Shown in pieces: positions 61,972 to 64,000 of a stretch of 64,000 nt of DNA. A program made the translations under genes and the position numbers. Source of the DNA: Streptomyces sp. SJL17-4 (lineage in GTDB: Bacteria; Actinomycetota; Actinomycetes; Streptomycetales; Streptomycetaceae); contig NZ_CP104578.1 in NCBI RefSeq assembly GCF_036826855.1, forward strand, positions 7,312,501 to 7,376,500. Direction: 5' to 3'. The notes beneath the pieces are model-generated. The model did no database searches, was not told the origin of the DNA, and was given only the letters and a program-made list of their open reading frames with translations. The stretch's first letter is position 1, and each line of letters opens with the position of its first letter.

Positions 61972-63180
61972 TCAGTCCGTCCGCTTCCCGCCGAGGTGGA
62001 GCGCGCGCAGGGCCGCTTCGAGGGCGAACCGGTGGTCGGGATCGAGGAGCCGGTCGCCGAAGTGGCTGTCCAGGTTCCGCAGCCGGTAGCGGACCGTCTG
62101 GGCGTGCACGCCGAGCATCTCGCCGACCTGCTCGGCGGGGGCGCGGGTGGAGATGTGGACGCGCAGGGTCTCGATCAGCCGGTCGCGCCGGGTGCCGGAC
62201 AGCTCGTCGAGCGGCGCGAGTTCGCGCTGGGCGAGCTGGGCCACCAGGGCCGGGTCGGAGAGCAGCCACAACGTTGTCAGATGGTCCTCGCAGTGCACGA
62301 GGGGCGCGTCGGCGACGACGCCGTCGTCGATCAGCTGGAGGACGCGCCGGGCCCAGCGGATGGAGTGGGCGGCCTGTGCCGGCGGCACGGTCAGACCGAC
62401 GACGGCGGACGTGCCGGCCAGGGCGGAGCCGAGCATCGCGAGGCGGTCGGCGGTGAGCGGGCCGGGGATGAGCAGATACGGCTGGGGAAGGCCGAGGTCG
62501 GCGAGGACGTCCCGGTCGAGCCCGGCCTGGACGAGTTCGGCGAGCGGCGGGCGGAGCGCGACCAGGGTGCACTCGGCGGGCAGCTGCCAGGAGGCGTCCC
62601 GGCACAGCTCGGCGATCGTGGCCCGGGGCAGTGGCGGGCCGGCCACGACCAGGTGGAGTAACTGTCTTCGCAGCGCGGCCACATCGGACACCGCGCGGGT
62701 CTGGACCATGACGTAGCCCTCGCGGGACAGGGCCTCCAGCTCGTCGACGTAGGCGAAGAGGGCGTCCGCGAAGGCGAGGATCAGGGTCGGGGAGAGGTTG
62801 TACGTACGTCCGATGATCTTGGCCCGGCGCAGCGCGACGCGCGCCCCGAGGCGGTAGGCGCCCAGCAAGGTGTCGAGGTCGCGGCCCTCGTAGGCCTCCA
62901 CCCGGCCGAACTTGCGGAGCAGTTCGTCCCGGAGGGCCGAGTTCGTCCCGGGGTCGGCGACCCGCTCCACGAAGGCGGCGAGCGCCTGCTCCACGCCCTG
63001 GCGGATCGCGTCCGAGTGCGGCCCGTTGAAGAGATGGGCGTACACGGGGTAGGTCCGCTGGACCTCCATGCCGATCTCCTTGATGAGGCCGGGGATCTCC
63101 GGCCTCATCAGGGCGGCGAACTCCCTGGGGAGCGGTTCGAGCGGTTCACCGATGTCCGGCGACTGGGCGATTGCGGGCAT
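61972..63180 (-). CDS. PucR/CdaR family transcriptional regulator
   Basis: 402 residues. A helical N-terminal sensor region, a middle GGDEF-like degenerate domain, and the C-terminal PucR HTH: HISTRAPAEQVGEMLGVHAQTVRYRLRNLDSHFGDRLLDPDHRFAL. Ligand unknown. Convergent with the P450. Confidence 0.9.
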   Translation of the reverse strand: MPAIAQSPDIGEPLEPLPREFAALMRPEIPGLIKEIGMEVQRTYPVYAHLFNGPHSDAIRQGVEQALAAFVERVADPGTNSALRDELLRKFGRVEAYEGRDLDTLLGAYRLGARVALRRAKIIGRTYNLSPTLILAFADALFAYVDELEALSREGYVMVQTRAVSDVAALRRQLLHLVVAGPPLPRATIAELCRDASWQLPAECTLVALRPPLAELVQAGLDRDVLADLGLPQPYLLIPGPLTADRLAMLGSALAGTSAVVGLTVPPAQAAHSIRWARRVLQLIDDGVVADAPLVHCEDHLTTLWLLSDPALVAQLAQRELAPLDELSGTRRDRLIETLRVHISTRAPAEQVGEMLGVHAQTVRYRLRNLDSHFGDRLLDPDHRFALEAALRALHLGGKRTD

Positions 63181-63274
63181 GAACCGATCCCTTGCTCTCC
63201 TACGCGACCGGTGGGGGAGCGACGGTGCGGAGCCCAGCCTGGCGTGGTGGGCGCCGCCGTGGTCGTCAGGTGCG

Positions 63275-63304
63275 TACCTACGTGGAATGCTGAAGCTAAG
63301 TCAA
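63275..63304 (-). promoter_or_regulatory. Probable promoter of the PucR gene
   Basis: Minus-strand -35 TTGACT (63304-63299) and -10 TAGGTA (63280-63275) with an 18-bp spacer. A TGTGT-N5-ACACA inverted repeat (63309-63323) lies just upstream of the -35. The rest of 63181-63396 shows no gene. Confidence 0.55.
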
Positions 63305-63396
63305 CTGCTGTGTGCTGTACACACGTTGAGCAAGAGTTGGCGTGCCGGAGGGGTACGCGCTTACCGAGTAGGCCGGGAATCGACCCTGGGTGGCTG

Positions 63397-64000
63397 TTAC
63401 CGGACCGCAGAGTGCCAGTTCCGGGAGAGGACCTTGCCCGCGTCGGGGGCGGCGAGACCCGGGGCGAAGAGGCCCGTCAGGTGGGTCTGGGTGTTGTTGA
63501 GGGTGAGGCTGTTCTTGCCGGCGGCGGAGGGCAGCCCGGTCTTGAGGTTGACGGCGGCGTCGATCAGGCCGAACCAGCCGAGGCCGCAGCCGCTGGCGCC
63601 GGGGACGGCGAAGGTCTTGTCGCTCTGGGTGGAGCCGAGGATGTTGAGGCGGCTCATGTCGCCCTCCTCGTTCGGGGATCCGTCGCCGTTGAAGCGCTCG
63701 ACGCCGAAGTCGGGCGACGTGAGGTTGCTCGGGCGCAGGATGATCGGGTTGGCCTTCGTCCCGATGTAGCAGTTGCTGCCCAGGAACGGGTTCTCCAGGC
63801 GGATGCGGACCGGGATGGACACGATCGGCTTGTCGGTGAGGACGCCCGCGATCTGGTCGAAGTCCGAGGGGGTGCCGACCGACTCCATGGTGGCGGTGAT
63901 CTTGTTGAGCTTGGCGTCGGTCAACTGCCGGCAGATGTCGCTGATGAACGGGATGTCACTGGGACACATCAGGCCGAGGAGGCCGCCGGGGACGGTGGCC
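63397..64000 (-). CDS. Secreted or surface protein of unknown function, N-terminus outside the window
   Basis: 201 residues visible, ending at a TGA-side stop at 63397; the frame is open to the window edge, so the start lies beyond. Visible sequence includes LMCPSDIPFISDICRQLTDAKLN, VSIPVRIRLENPFLGSNCYIG and FAVPGASGCGLGWFGLIDAAVNLKTGLP. At least four cysteines and Asn/Thr-rich segments suggest an exported, disulfide-bonded protein. I do not recognise a family. Confidence 0.75.
   Translation of the reverse strand, partial: ATVPGGLLGLMCPSDIPFISDICRQLTDAKLNKITATMESVGTPSDFDQIAGVLTDKPIVSIPVRIRLENPFLGSNCYIGTKANPIILRPSNLTSPDFGVERFNGDGSPNEEGDMSRLNILGSTQSDKTFAVPGASGCGLGWFGLIDAAVNLKTGLPSAAGKNSLTLNNTQTHLTGLFAPGLAAPDAGKVLSRNWHSAVR

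Overview
The window is about 72% G+C, has strong third-position GC bias, and uses many GTG/TTG starts. Its gene content is urease, biotin, MurT/GatD, several ECF sigma factors, group III Pfk and a c-di-AMP riboswitch ahead of an NlpC/P60 hydrolase. Together these point to a Streptomyces chromosome. The order purB - bio genes - urease - tripeptidyl aminopeptidase - pfkA - murT/gatD resembles, from memory, the left part of the S. coelicolor core chromosome. No transposase, integrase, tRNA, rRNA or CRISPR array was seen, so the window reads as ordinary vertically inherited chromosome.

Layout. 1-8.4 kb: 3' part of sbcC, two Lrp/AsnC regulators, a DUF885 metallohydrolase, a trans-sulfuration type PLP enzyme divergent from its likely AsnC regulator, and a membrane-anchored ACT-GNAT fusion. 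8.5-14.6 kb: a minus-strand block of Tat-exported PhoD with a PHO box, then a SWIM zinc-finger protein and a large uncharacterised partner joined by an ATGA overlap. 14.6-22.6 kb: regulators and small enzymes (MocR-type regulator, GlxA-like regulator divergent from an oxidoreductase across a striking palindrome, two SnoaL-tailed ECF sigma factors, a DMT transporter running far into an antisense hydrolase). 22.7-25 kb: a DasR-like GntR regulator with its own operator-promoter, convergent with a ROK repressor. 25-31 kb: mug, purB, an SGNH hydrolase and two CNNM/HlyC-type membrane proteins. 31-37.3 kb: small enzymes, then bioB-bioA-bioD divergent from bioF. 37.4-41.5 kb: an anti-sigma-like kinase, the riboswitch-controlled NlpC/P60 hydrolase, and a compact module of a ClpP paralogue that has lost its catalytic His, a small helical protein and an orphan Phd/YefM-type antitoxin sharing a promoter region with three TGTACA-like boxes. 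41.5-47 kb: a TetR/permease pair and the ureABCFGD urease operon. 47-64 kb: secreted peptidase, epimerase, acyltransferase, DUF3048 lipoprotein, CtaG-like protein, pfkA, the murT-gatD lipid II amidation pair, def, a TetR/acyl-CoA dehydrogenase pair, VOC and HEAT-like proteins, a P450, a PucR regulator, and the end of a secreted protein of unknown role.

The most interesting candidate for an undescribed system is the ClpP-like/helical protein/antitoxin module at 38990-40263. The residue aligned with the ClpP catalytic His is Arg, the Ser and Asp keep exact spacing, no toxin gene is present, and the boxes match the known YefM-type operator core. The second candidate is the SWIM + HEAT-like pair downstream of a phosphate-regulated phoD.
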